From Rothia nasimurium (lineage in GTDB: Bacteria; Actinomycetota; Actinomycetes; Actinomycetales; Micrococcaceae), in NCBI RefSeq assembly GCF_928381705.1, contig NZ_CAKMSR010000003.1:186001-250000 (forward strand): a stretch of 64,000 bases of DNA, given 5' to 3'. Shown here one piece after another: positions 1 through 8,235 of the stretch. Numbering within the stretch: the stretch's first letter is position 1; every line of letters starts with the position of its first letter. A program made the translations under genes and the position numbers. The notes under the pieces are model-generated. The model was given only the letters and a program-made list of their open reading frames with translations, was not told the DNA's origin and ran no database searches.

Positions 1-1035
1 TTTGCCCTCAAGGAGCTAGCGGACGCCGGTGACCGGCGCCTGCCGGAAGACCTGGAGCTCACCATGGTCATTAGCGATCAGCGTCAGCTTGAGATGCTCC
101 CCGACCTACCGTCCGTGCAGATCTGTGCGCCGACGTCCGCCCTGGAACCCACCGCCGCCCTGCAGCTCAACCGCTACTGCCCCGACGTGGTCTTCTCGCC
201 CATGCAAACCATCGGGCTGGGTGGGCTGGGCAGGCAGTTCAAGCTGATCCTGACCCTGCACGATTTGATTTACTACTCCCACCCCACGCCGCCGGGCTTC
301 CTCCCCCTGCCGGTTCAGCTGGGTTGGCGGGTCTTCCACACCACCTACGCGCCGCAGCGCTACCTGCTGAACCGGGCGGACGCCGTCGCTACGGTATCGC
401 AGACCACGGCGGCTTTGATGCGGGAACACGAGCTGACCACCAACCCCATTACGGTGATACCCAATGCCCCCCAGGCTAAGGATTTTGTGACCCAGGAGCA
501 GGCGCTCGAGCTGGCCCCGGCCCGCACCAAAGACTTGATCTACATGGGCTCTTTCATGCCCTACAAAAACGTTGAAACCCTGCTGCAGGCCATGAAGTTC
601 CTGCCGGACTACCGCCTGCACCTACTCTCCAAGGCAGCCCCGGCGCGCCTGGAAGAACTTGCCCCTCTCGCGGGAGAAAACGTGGTGTTCCACGGGGGAA
701 CCAGCGATGAAGACTACCGCCAGCTGCTCCGCACCGCCGCCGCCCTGCTCACCGCCTCGCGGGAAGAAGGCTACGGGTTGCCTGTGGTGGAGGCCCAGTC
801 GGCGGGTTGCCCCGTGGTGCTGTCGGATATCCCGATTTTCCGGGAGATAGCACCCTCAGCCCTCTTTGCGGAGACCAGCTCCCCCTTTGCCTTTGCGCAG
901 GCGGTACGAGACCTAGAAGACCGGCAAGTCCAGCAGACCAGCATTGTGAACGGTCTTGCGGATGCCGCCCGCTACACCTGGGAACAGAGCGCCCTCACCC
1001 TGCTGGAACTGGCCTCTTCCCTGCATCGGCAGTAG
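1..1035 (+). CDS. Glycosyltransferase family 4 (GT-B), 5' end outside window
   Basis: The reading frame is open from the first base, so the gene starts upstream; the ATG at 64 is probably internal. The visible 344 residues look like a GT-B retaining glycosyltransferase that moves a sugar from an activated donor in the cytoplasm. The C-terminal half shows the GT4 pattern: a 'YMGSFMPYKN' segment near residue 182, then 'EEGYGLPVVEAQSAGCPVV' with the E-x7-E donor-binding pair, then 'SDIPIFREI'. The acceptor cannot be told from the sequence. It is the only plus-strand gene at this end and is convergent with priA. Family assignment is firm, substrate unknown. Confidence 0.85.
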   Translation, partial: FALKELADAGDRRLPEDLELTMVISDQRQLEMLPDLPSVQICAPTSALEPTAALQLNRYCPDVVFSPMQTIGLGGLGRQFKLILTLHDLIYYSHPTPPGFLPLPVQLGWRVFHTTYAPQRYLLNRADAVATVSQTTAALMREHELTTNPITVIPNAPQAKDFVTQEQALELAPARTKDLIYMGSFMPYKNVETLLQAMKFLPDYRLHLLSKAAPARLEELAPLAGENVVFHGGTSDEDYRQLLRTAAALLTASREEGYGLPVVEAQSAGCPVVLSDIPIFREIAPSALFAETSSPFAFAQAVRDLEDRQVQQTSIVNGLADAARYTWEQSALTLLELASSLHRQ

Positions 1036-1087
1036 AAACCTAACCGCCCCGGGCGCTTGCCCCCGCTGCCCCAGGCACCGGGCAGAC

Positions 1088-3172
1088 CTAGAGAATATCG
1101 AGCCCGTCGCAGCGTATCTGCACGGGCTCGCTCTTTTTCAGGGCAGCTAGCGAGGCCTTGATAGAGCGCAGGTGGTGGGTGAGTTTGGCTCCCACCGTGT
1201 AGGGGAAGAAGATAATGGCACGGTAGAGGTCGCTGTCGGCTTCCCCCTCGTAGTAGCCGGTCGAATCGGCCAGGGGCATGGGGCCGTTGACGCGGGCCTC
1301 ATCGGGCAGGGTAATAGCCTCCAAAAAGACCTGCACGGCACGCTCACTACCGGTAATGGCGGCGGTGCGGACGGCCGGGGGTAGGCCAATTTCGGCACGC
1401 TCGTCCATTTCCCAGAGGGCAAAGCCCATGGGGTCCCAGCGCACCAGGGCTTCGAGAGCTGCCGAGGGACTGGCCGTGGTGACGACGCGGCCGCCCACGG
1501 CAAAGGAGCGCACCAGGGCTGCTGCGTTCAACCAGCGCCGAAGGGCGGTTTCAGGGGCGCGCAGGGAGTCGAACTGGAGCATCCGGTCGGCATCGAGCAG
1601 CAGGGCAGCTGCATAACCGCCCTCAGCTACCGGTTCGCCGCCGGGGGTGGCGATGACCAGGGCCGGTTCTGGGCCGATGCTGGTTTTGATGTTCTCGCCG
1701 CTGGAGGTAATCACCGGGACGCCGGGGAAAGCACGGCCGAGTTCTTCAGCTGTACGAAGGGCTCCCGCGATGCCGGTGCGCCAGCGGTTGAAGCCGCAGT
1801 CTAGGCAGTGCCAGTGGTGGGCGAGATGGCCGCACCAGCCGCATTGGGGGGCACTTCCACCAGCTGGCTGGGTGAGAGGTCCGCGGCAGTTATCGCAACG
1901 GGCGGGCATACGGCAACGCTGGCAGGACAGGGCCGGAATGTAGCCAGCGCGGGCCACTTGAATAAGGACGGGCCCGGTGGCTAGGGCATCCTTAGCTACG
2001 GCAAAAGCCTGATGGGGAATACGAGCGATAGCGGCCAAGGGGTCGCGGGCTAGCTGGTAGTCGTCGCCGGTGGGCATGACCCGGGGGGTGAATGACCTGA
2101 CCAGGGCTCGATCTGCCCCTAGGAAGGTGGCCCAGCGGGTACGCACCAGCCGGGCAGCCTCGCTGGAGACAGAGTAGCCCATAAAAAGGGCTGCCGTCTT
2201 TTCGAGGGTGGCCCGCAGCAGAAGAACGTCCCGGGCCTGGCAATAGGGTGCCCTTTGTTCCACCAGGGAAGAATCCCCGTCGTCCCAGCAGGCTACCAGC
2301 CCCAGGTTAGCTACGGGGGCATAGGCAGCCGACCGGGTGCCGATAACAATCTGCACCTGACCGCTCTGGGCTTTGAGGTAGTTGCGGTAGCGCGGTGTGG
2401 GCTTGTCGTTGGCGGTCAATCGCACGAAGGTGTCCGCCTCCACCAGCTCTTCCAGGGCAGCGGTGAGCCGATCTAGGCTCTTGTGGTCGGGTACGATTGC
2501 CAGGGCTCCCCTACCCGTTGAGGCGGTTGCCACCAGTGCGGACGCCAGGAGCTGCTCCCAGCTGCGTTCCGGGTGGGAGGGCAACACAGCCATCACCGCT
2601 CGGGCCTGGTGCCCAGCGAGTAGGTCCTCGCAAAATTCTGTCCCCTGGGCGTAGTCGGCAAAACCGGTGAGATCGGGGCAGACGGGTACAGACTGCTCAG
2701 CAGGCTCTTCTATCTCTAGGAAGTCCTTTTCAACGCTGGCAACCCGCGGGGGTACTGCCAGACGGAGAACATCGGGCACTAGCCCGGCGTAGCGCTCGGC
2801 CAAAGCATCGGCTAGCTCAAAGACCTCAGGAGTGACGACCGGCAGGGGCGAAATTACCTTATGTAAGGGTACAAGCCGGGCGGGGGCGTCCGAATGCTCT
2901 ACGCGCTCCCGTAACCAGCCAGTAACCTCCCGTCCCCCGAATTTGACCCTCACCCGCACCCCGGGCTGAGCCTCTTCATCGAGAGCTGCTGGCACCCGGT
3001 AGTCGAAGAGGCGGTCTAGGTGGGGCACATGGGTGTCGATGTGCACCCGGGCAATCGGTAATTGCACCGCGGCGTCCTCGGCTGCTGTAGAGCCGACCAG
3101 GTGCGCATCGGGTATGTCGAATCCCTGCAACAAATCTGGTTGCAGGGATTCGGGGGTGGGTGCCGTTGTCAT
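1088..3172 (-). CDS. priA: Primosomal protein N' (PriA), actinobacterial helicase-motif-less form
   Basis: PriA recognises stalled or repaired forks and helps reload the replicative helicase. The 694-residue product has the N-terminal DNA-binding region with 'HIDTHVPHLDRLFDYRVP' and 'GVRVRVKFGGREVTGW', and a C-terminal zinc-binding block with paired cysteines (CQRCRMPARCDNC, then CGWC and CLDC). In the ATPase core, no GxGKT Walker A and no DEAH box are visible; 'TASTGRGALAIVPDHKS' and 'ACWDDGDSS' stand in those places. This loss is known in actinobacterial PriA proteins, which probably act structurally. The gene is last in a run with metK, 14 bp upstream. ATG start at 3172. Confidence 0.93.
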   Translation of the reverse strand: MTTAPTPESLQPDLLQGFDIPDAHLVGSTAAEDAAVQLPIARVHIDTHVPHLDRLFDYRVPAALDEEAQPGVRVRVKFGGREVTGWLRERVEHSDAPARLVPLHKVISPLPVVTPEVFELADALAERYAGLVPDVLRLAVPPRVASVEKDFLEIEEPAEQSVPVCPDLTGFADYAQGTEFCEDLLAGHQARAVMAVLPSHPERSWEQLLASALVATASTGRGALAIVPDHKSLDRLTAALEELVEADTFVRLTANDKPTPRYRNYLKAQSGQVQIVIGTRSAAYAPVANLGLVACWDDGDSSLVEQRAPYCQARDVLLLRATLEKTAALFMGYSVSSEAARLVRTRWATFLGADRALVRSFTPRVMPTGDDYQLARDPLAAIARIPHQAFAVAKDALATGPVLIQVARAGYIPALSCQRCRMPARCDNCRGPLTQPAGGSAPQCGWCGHLAHHWHCLDCGFNRWRTGIAGALRTAEELGRAFPGVPVITSSGENIKTSIGPEPALVIATPGGEPVAEGGYAAALLLDADRMLQFDSLRAPETALRRWLNAAALVRSFAVGGRVVTTASPSAALEALVRWDPMGFALWEMDERAEIGLPPAVRTAAITGSERAVQVFLEAITLPDEARVNGPMPLADSTGYYEGEADSDLYRAIIFFPYTVGAKLTHHLRSIKASLAALKKSEPVQIRCDGLDIL
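1099..1139 (+). terminator. Intrinsic terminator for the glycosyltransferase, inside the priA 3' end
   Basis: A 9-bp perfect stem (CGAGCCCGT at 1099-1107 with ACGGGCTCG at 1122-1130) is followed on the plus strand by CTCTTTTTC. It lies about 60 bp after the glycosyltransferase stop and within the last codons of convergent priA, so the same bases code for protein on one strand and end a transcript on the other. Confidence 0.65.
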
Positions 3173-3186
3173 ACAGACATTTTAGC

Positions 3187-4392
3187 TTAGAGGCCTACAG
3201 CCGCCTTGAGTTCGCTCACACGGTTGGTGCGTTCCCAGGTGAACTCGCGGTCTTCACGTCCGAAGTGGCCGTTAGCTGCGGTCTTGGCGTAGATAGGACG
3301 GCGGAGCTCCAGGTCACGGATAATGGCCAGCGGGCGCAGGTCAAAGACCTCACGGATAGCCTGTTCAATCTTGTAGATCTCAACCTTTTCGGTGCCAAAG
3401 GTCTCAACGTAGATACCCACGGGAGCAGCCTGGCCGATAGCGTAGGCAACCTGGACCTCTGCCCGGTCGGCAAGGCCGGCAGCAACGATGTTCTTGGCAA
3501 CCCAGCGCATGGCGTAGGCAGCGGAGCGGTCTACCTTTGAAGGGTCCTTGCCCGAGAAGGCACCACCACCGTGGCGGGCCATACCGCCGTAGGTATCCAC
3601 AATAATCTTGCGTCCGGTCAGGCCAGCGTCACCTACAGGGCCACCCTGTACGAAGCGACCTGCGGGGTTGATGATGAACTTAGCCTTGGACGAGTCGAAG
3701 TCGAAGCTGGCTAGAACAGGTTCAATTACGTACTGCTTGATATCGGCAGCAAGCTGGTCCAGGTCGTAATCAGCGGTGTGCTGGGTTGAGACTACCACGG
3801 TATCGATCATGACGGGCTTGAAGTTCTCGTCGTAGCCCAGGGTTACCTGGGTCTTGCCGTCGGGGCGAAGGTTAGGCAGGGTGCCGTCCTTACGCACCTT
3901 AGTCAGCTGTTCAGCCAGGCGGTGAGCAACATAGATGGGAGCGGGCATCAGCACATCGGTCTCGTTGGTGGCGTAACCGAACATGATGCCCTGGTCGCCA
4001 GCGCCCTGGCGGTCCAGGTCGTCGCTTGCGGTACCCTGGCGGGCCTCGAGGGAGTTGTAGACACCCGAATTGATGTCGGGTGACTGCTCGCCAATCGAAA
4101 CCGAAACGCCACAGAATTCGCCGTCGAAGCCGTGGGTTGAGGAGTTATAGCCGATGTTCAAGATGGTCTTGCGAACAATGCTGGGAATATCAACATAACC
4201 GTTAGTGGTTACCTCGCCAGCTACGTGGACCTGACCGGTGGTTACCAGGGTCTCAACTGCCACGTTAGAGAGGGGATCTACGGTCAGCAGGGCATCCAGA
4301 ATAGAGTCCGAGATCTGGTCACAAATCTTGTCGGGGTGGCCCTCGGTGACGGACTCACTGGTGAATAAACGAAGATGGGTATTTTCTGTCAC
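3187..4392 (-). CDS. metK: S-adenosylmethionine synthase
   Basis: Makes S-adenosylmethionine from methionine and ATP in the cytoplasm. At 401 residues it has the usual length. Family motifs are intact: '[13 protein letters not shown]' near residue 18, the ATP-binding '[12 protein letters not shown]' near 130 and the P-loop-like '[20 protein letters not shown]' near 276. It starts 5 bp after the coaBC stop and precedes priA, so the three are probably co-transcribed. No SAM riboswitch can lie directly upstream, because coaBC occupies that space. Confidence 0.98.
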   Translation of the reverse strand: MTENTHLRLFTSESVTEGHPDKICDQISDSILDALLTVDPLSNVAVETLVTTGQVHVAGEVTTNGYVDIPSIVRKTILNIGYNSSTHGFDGEFCGVSVSIGEQSPDINSGVYNSLEARQGTASDDLDRQGAGDQGIMFGYATNETDVLMPAPIYVAHRLAEQLTKVRKDGTLPNLRPDGKTQVTLGYDENFKPVMIDTVVVSTQHTADYDLDQLAADIKQYVIEPVLASFDFDSSKAKFIINPAGRFVQGGPVGDAGLTGRKIIVDTYGGMARHGGGAFSGKDPSKVDRSAAYAMRWVAKNIVAAGLADRAEVQVAYAIGQAAPVGIYVETFGTEKVEIYKIEQAIREVFDLRPLAIIRDLELRRPIYAKTAANGHFGREDREFTWERTNRVSELKAAVGL

Positions 4393-4397
4393 GGTTT

Positions 4398-5696
4398 TTA
4401 CTGTACTTCTCTCGGCCCATCAGGGCTACTTGATGAATGATTGTTGAATTCTTGCGCTATATGACGAAGCATTGCACGGGAGACGTCAAGCTTGCTACCC
4501 TGCAGGCTTACCTCACGCCCGCCTTTAGCCGAAAGCAGGGTGATGGCGTTATCTTCTGCGCCAAAGCCCTGGGTTTCGCTGACGGTGTTCACAGCCAGGT
4601 AATCGCAACCCTTGCGGGCCAGTTTCGCTCGGCCATACTCGATCGGGCTGGTGGTGGCATCCCCGGTTTCAGCAGCAAAACCGACGATGGTGTGGGGGGC
4701 CTGCTGGGGGTTGCTCTGGCGGTAGAGCACAGCTTCTTTGAGGACGTCGGGGTTACGCACCAGCCTAATCACGGGGTCTTGGCCGGGGTCGTCCGTCTTT
4801 TTAATCTTGGTACCAACATAGTCAGCCGGCCTAAAGTCGGCTACCGCTGCCGTCATCATCAGGACGTCGGTGTCAGCCAGGTGTGCAAAGACAGCCTCAC
4901 GCAGTTGAAGGGCACTCGATACCCGGGTAACCCTGTCTAGATGACCCGGTATCTCAACCTCAACGTGGGCTGCAACGAGGTGAACCTTAGCGCCGAGTTC
5001 ACTGGCTGCGGTAGCCAGTGCAATACCCTGCTTTCCCGAAGAGCGGTTGCCCAAGAACCGCACCGGGTCAAGCGCTTCGCGGGTACCACCAGCCGTAATG
5101 AGCAGGCGCTGACCAGCCAGGGGCAGGTCACTGCCCCCTGTCGACTGCCCCTCACCTGCGGCGTCCTGATTCCACCCCAAAAGCGTTAAAGCCTGGGCAT
5201 AGATATCTTCAGGTTCAGGCAGACGACCGACACCGGAGTCTGGGCCGGTCAGCCGACCCACGGCAGGCTCGATGATGTGATAGCCGTAGGATTTCAGGGT
5301 CGCTACGTTGGCCTGGGTAGCCGGGTGCTCCCACATCTGAGTGTGCATAGCCGGTGCAAGAATTACCGGGGCATGCGTAGTGAGCACTGTTGCAGTCAGT
5401 AGGTCATTTGCCCGCCCTGCTGCTAAACGGGCCATGAGGTCAGCCGTTGCCGGGACAACAATAACAGCATCAGCCTCTTCAGCTTGGCGTACGTGGTTGA
5501 CCTCGGGAACCCGCTCAAAAACATCCACCGATACGGGGTTGCCGCTCAGAGCTTCGAGGGTGGGCCGACCTACAAATTTGAGGGCAGCTTCGGTGGGCAC
5601 GGCTATAACCTCGTGCCCGGCTTTACCAAAAAGACGAAGGAGCATTGCCGCCTTATAGGCAGCAATGCCCCCTCCAATGCCAATAACAACTCGCAT
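4398..5696 (-). CDS. coaBC: Bifunctional phosphopantothenoylcysteine decarboxylase / phosphopantothenate-cysteine ligase
   Basis: Carries out two successive steps of coenzyme A synthesis. The N-terminal flavin-dependent decarboxylase domain (about 1-185) has the catalytic His in '[19 protein letters not shown]' and a 'PAMHTQMW' form of the PxMNxxMW motif, with His in place of Asn as in actinobacterial relatives. The C-terminal ligase domain (about 190-432) shows '[21 protein letters not shown]' and '[18 protein letters not shown]', which bind nucleotide. Total length of 432 is normal. It lies between rpoZ (13 bp upstream) and metK (5 bp downstream). Confidence 0.97.
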   Translation of the reverse strand: MRVVIGIGGGIAAYKAAMLLRLFGKAGHEVIAVPTEAALKFVGRPTLEALSGNPVSVDVFERVPEVNHVRQAEEADAVIVVPATADLMARLAAGRANDLLTATVLTTHAPVILAPAMHTQMWEHPATQANVATLKSYGYHIIEPAVGRLTGPDSGVGRLPEPEDIYAQALTLLGWNQDAAGEGQSTGGSDLPLAGQRLLITAGGTREALDPVRFLGNRSSGKQGIALATAASELGAKVHLVAAHVEVEIPGHLDRVTRVSSALQLREAVFAHLADTDVLMMTAAVADFRPADYVGTKIKKTDDPGQDPVIRLVRNPDVLKEAVLYRQSNPQQAPHTIVGFAAETGDATTSPIEYGRAKLARKGCDYLAVNTVSETQGFGAEDNAITLLSAKGGREVSLQGSKLDVSRAMLRHIAQEFNNHSSSSPDGPREVQ

Positions 5697-5709
5697 GAGC
5701 TACTGCAGA

Positions 5710-6108
5710 TTAGGCCTGATCTGCGTCTTCAGCGTCAACGTACTCAACGAAGGGTTCGTCGATGTAGAAATCGCCACCGGCCAGGAAGGCGCTGGGCTCT
5801 TCGTCGTGCAGCAGGGTGCCGTTTTCATCGAACTGGCCATCGGTAATATGGCGGGCCTCAATCAGGCCTTCATTGATTTCACGCATAGCCACAGAGAGCG
5901 ACTTCTCGTTGGGCTCAGAATCTACCAGGGGGCCAACGTGATCGTACAGGTTCTCATGAAGCTGTGAGTAGTAGGCGTTAATCTGGCGAGCACGGCGAGC
6001 ACCAAAAATCACCAGACCGTACTTCGACTCAGCTTTTTGGATCAGAGCGTCTGCGCTGGGATTGATGATACCTTCATCGTTGTGTGCGTTTGCCACGTAA
6101 GACTCCAT
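5710..6108 (-). CDS. rpoZ: DNA-directed RNA polymerase omega subunit
   Basis: Small RNA polymerase subunit that helps fold and hold beta prime. The 132-residue protein has the omega core in '[33 protein letters not shown]' written here across residues 16 to 48, followed by a longer acidic tail than in E. coli omega (91 residues). The tail ends '[15 protein letters not shown]'. Its position between gmk and coaBC is the standard actinobacterial order. A dyad and a hairpin lie upstream. Confidence 0.95.
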   Translation of the reverse strand: MESYVANAHNDEGIINPSADALIQKAESKYGLVIFGARRARQINAYYSQLHENLYDHVGPLVDSEPNEKSLSVAMREINEGLIEARHITDGQFDENGTLLHDEEPSAFLAGGDFYIDEPFVEYVDAEDADQA

Positions 6109-6126
6109 CTTAACTATGCTTGCTCA

Positions 6127-6179
6127 CCACCGGCGCTACCGGTGGCATAAAACTCTACCTATACTATCGGTCAACCGAT
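6127..6179 (-). promoter_or_regulatory. rpoZ leader: dyad ATCGGT-CA-ACCGAT and a leader hairpin
   Basis: A 14-bp dyad at 6166-6179 contains a TTGACC hexamer on the minus strand that could be a -35 element for rpoZ. Between it and the rpoZ start, CCACCGG at 6127-6133 pairs with CCGGTGG at 6139-6145 over a 5-nt loop. Both are seen directly. Their use as operator or leader structure is inference. Confidence 0.35.
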
Positions 6180-6191
6180 TTTTTGTCACGC

Positions 6192-6238
6192 AAAAGGGCG
6201 ACGGTGCAGGGGTGATATTCCCCTAAACCGCCGCCCTA
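6192..6238 (-). terminator. Intrinsic terminator after gmk
   Basis: Read on the minus strand, AGGGCGGCGGT pairs with ACCGTCGCCCT (one mismatch), with an inner GGGG/CCCC extension, and TTTT follows. It begins 14 bp past the gmk stop and separates gmk from rpoZ. Confidence 0.6.
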
Positions 6239-6251
6239 GCAGGCGCAGAGG

Positions 6252-6827
6252 CTATGAGCGGTCTGCACCCATGAGGCGCACGATTTCCTCAGCCGCTTCT
6301 GCCACGGTTTCGTTGATGACGGTGTAATCAAACTCGGGCTCAGCAGCCAGCTCAATCTTGGCTGTATCGAGGCGGGCTTCCTGCTCCTGGGGAGATTCGG
6401 TGCCGCGGCCAATGAGACGGGAGACTAACTCATCCCAGCTGGGAGGAGCCAAGAAAATCAGTTGCGCTTCGGGCATAGCGTTACGAACCTGACGTGCGCC
6501 CTGCAGGTCAATTTCAAGCAGGACGTGCTTACCGGCGTCCAGCTGCTTCTGAACCATGGATCGAATCGTGCCGTACTTGTAGGAGTTATGCACGGTGGCC
6601 CATTCCAGCATCTGGCGGTTCTCTACCATCGACTCAAACTCTTCGTCTGAGACAAAGTAGTAGTGCACGCCGTCCTCTTCGCCCGGACGGGGATCGCGGG
6701 TGGTGGCGGAGACAGAGAACCACACCTCGGGGTAGTGCTCACGAATGTAAGCAGACACGGTTCCCTTGCCAACGGCGGTTGGGCCAGCTAGCACGGTCAG
6801 TTTAGGTGCGGCGTTCTGTTCAGCCAT
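6252..6827 (-). CDS. gmk: Guanylate kinase
   Basis: Phosphorylates GMP to GDP with ATP, an essential step in nucleotide supply. The 191-residue protein opens with P-loop '[10 protein letters not shown]' near residue 15. It carries the GMP-binding '[19 protein letters not shown]' and '[13 protein letters not shown]' segments and '[12 protein letters not shown]'. It follows mihF with a gap of 8 bp, the usual actinobacterial pairing. Confidence 0.97.
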   Translation of the reverse strand: MAEQNAAPKLTVLAGPTAVGKGTVSAYIREHYPEVWFSVSATTRDPRPGEEDGVHYYFVSDEEFESMVENRQMLEWATVHNSYKYGTIRSMVQKQLDAGKHVLLEIDLQGARQVRNAMPEAQLIFLAPPSWDELVSRLIGRGTESPQEQEARLDTAKIELAAEPEFDYTVINETVAEAAEEIVRLMGADRS

Positions 6828-6835
6828 GGTTTCCC

Positions 6836-7150
6836 TTATCGGTCGAGAAGATTGATGAGTGCCTTACGCTGGTGGATACCAAGACCACGCAGACGGCGGG
6901 ACGCAGCAATGTTCAGTTCGTTCAAAATATTCTCGGTCCGTACCTCACCCACACCCGGCAGGGAGGTGAGCAGGTCGGTTACCTTCAGTCTAGCGACTGC
7001 TTCGTCAGTTTCGGCGCGCTTGAGAACTTCTGCGATAGTAATCTGCTTGTTCTTAACGGCGTCCTTGATTTCGGCGCGGGTGACCCGGGCCTTCTTGGCC
7101 TTGTTGCGGGCTGCTGCTCGCTGTTCTTCGGTGAGAGGCTGGAGTGGCAT
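6836..7150 (-). CDS. mihF: Integration host factor, mycobacterial type
   Basis: A nucleoid protein of the actinobacterial mIHF family, unrelated in fold to the HU/IHF proteins of E. coli. The 104-residue product has an N-terminal basic helix rich in Ala, Arg and Lys, and a helix-two-turn-helix ending '[16 protein letters not shown]', which contacts DNA. The tail '[18 protein letters not shown]' is typical. It sits directly upstream of gmk. About 190 bp of leader precedes it, including an imperfect GTTACC-CGTC-GGTAAC dyad near 7313-7328. Confidence 0.95.
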   Translation of the reverse strand: MPLQPLTEEQRAAARNKAKKARVTRAEIKDAVKNKQITIAEVLKRAETDEAVARLKVTDLLTSLPGVGEVRTENILNELNIAASRRLRGLGIHQRKALINLLDR

Positions 7151-7337
7151 ATTCTAATCCTTCTGTGCGAGATGCCGTGTGAGGCAAAAGGGGTGGGGTG
7201 TGCTGGAATAAACAGGCAACCGAGCAGCTTTGCTCATTCTTGGGGGTTGTTGCTTATCTATTTGCGAACCAACAATTACAAAATAGCATGTCAGAAACGG
7301 TTATGGAAGATAGTTACCCGTCGGTAACCTTGTTTTA

Positions 7338-7382
7338 AACAAAAATGGTGGGAATTTGTTTCAAACTCCCACCATTTTTGTT
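7338..7382. terminator. Symmetrical intrinsic terminator between pyrF and mihF
   Basis: A perfect 16-bp stem (7338-7353 with 7367-7382) with a 13-nt loop. Runs of A on the left arm and T on the right arm make it able to stop transcription in both directions. It starts 10 bp after the pyrF stop and so ends the pyrimidine operon. Confidence 0.85.
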
Positions 7383-7392
7383 GGTCTAGACT

Positions 7393-8235
7393 CTACCGGG
7401 CGTTTAGAAGCTCGTCACGAGCCTTTTCAGCTGCCTGACGTAGCCCTTGAGTCGACGGCCCCGCCGCCAGCACGCCTCGACTCGAGTTCACCAGCACCTG
7501 GTTCTCAATACCGGCAAAAACGGTATAGAGGTCGTGCGCTGTAGCTCCCTGAGCACCGAAACCCGGTGCCAGAATAGGGCCGTTGAAGGCTGAGAGGTCA
7601 ATCTCTAGCTTCTTCAAGGCACCTGCTACGGTTGCTCCTACCACCAGACCGCAGGGGCCCATCGCCTCCCACTGGCGCTGACCGTTCTCAGCACGAGCTG
7701 CCTCGATAATGAGGGATGCCACCGAGGAGCTTCCACCCACATGCTGAACTGTCTGCCCCTCGGGGTTAGACGTGAGTGCCAGAACGAAGGTACCCCGGTT
7801 ATTGCGGTCAGCGAGGTCTAGAGCAGGGCGCAGAGACTCAAAACCCAGGTAGGGGCTGAGCGTCACCGAATCGGTTCCCAGGGGGGAAGCCTCCCCTAGC
7901 CAGGCGTCCGCATAGGCTGCCATGGTCGATCCGATATCACCACGTTTGGCATCCGCAACTACCAGCACACCGGCGTCCGCAGCATCGCGCTGAAGTTGCT
8001 CCAGAGCGGCAAGACCCGCAGAGCCGTGGCGCTCAAAGAGCGCCACCTGGGGCTTGTGGGCTGCGGCCACCGGGCCACAGGCCTCAAGCACGGCAGTAGC
8101 GAAAGTGCTCAAGGACGCCGCCGTATCGGGGAGCCCCCAGGCCTCAAGGAGGGAGGGGTGGGGGTCTATGCCCACGCAGAGGGGCCCCTTCTCCCCCATG
8201 GCTGCAGCCAGGCGATCACCAAAACCGTATGACAT
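7393..8235 (-). CDS. pyrF: Orotidine 5'-phosphate decarboxylase (type 2)
   Basis: Converts orotidine monophosphate to UMP, the last step of pyrimidine synthesis. The 280-residue length and the catalytic segment 'VVADAKRGDIGSTMAAYA' near residue 93 place it in the longer PyrF type found in mycobacteria and myxobacteria. 'VGIDPHPSLL' near the N-terminus is also typical. Its start overlaps the carB stop by one base, so it is translationally linked as the last gene of the pyr operon. Confidence 0.96.
   Translation of the reverse strand: MSYGFGDRLAAAMGEKGPLCVGIDPHPSLLEAWGLPDTAASLSTFATAVLEACGPVAAAHKPQVALFERHGSAGLAALEQLQRDAADAGVLVVADAKRGDIGSTMAAYADAWLGEASPLGTDSVTLSPYLGFESLRPALDLADRNNRGTFVLALTSNPEGQTVQHVGGSSSVASLIIEAARAENGQRQWEAMGPCGLVVGATVAGALKKLEIDLSAFNGPILAPGFGAQGATAHDLYTVFAGIENQVLVNSSRGVLAAGPSTQGLRQAAEKARDELLNAR

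Noticed and set aside
7313..7328. GTTACC-CGTC-GGTAAC dyad before mihF as a firm operator
   Set aside because: The dyad is short, no regulator is known for it, and it is close to the terminator; mentioned only within the mihF entry.
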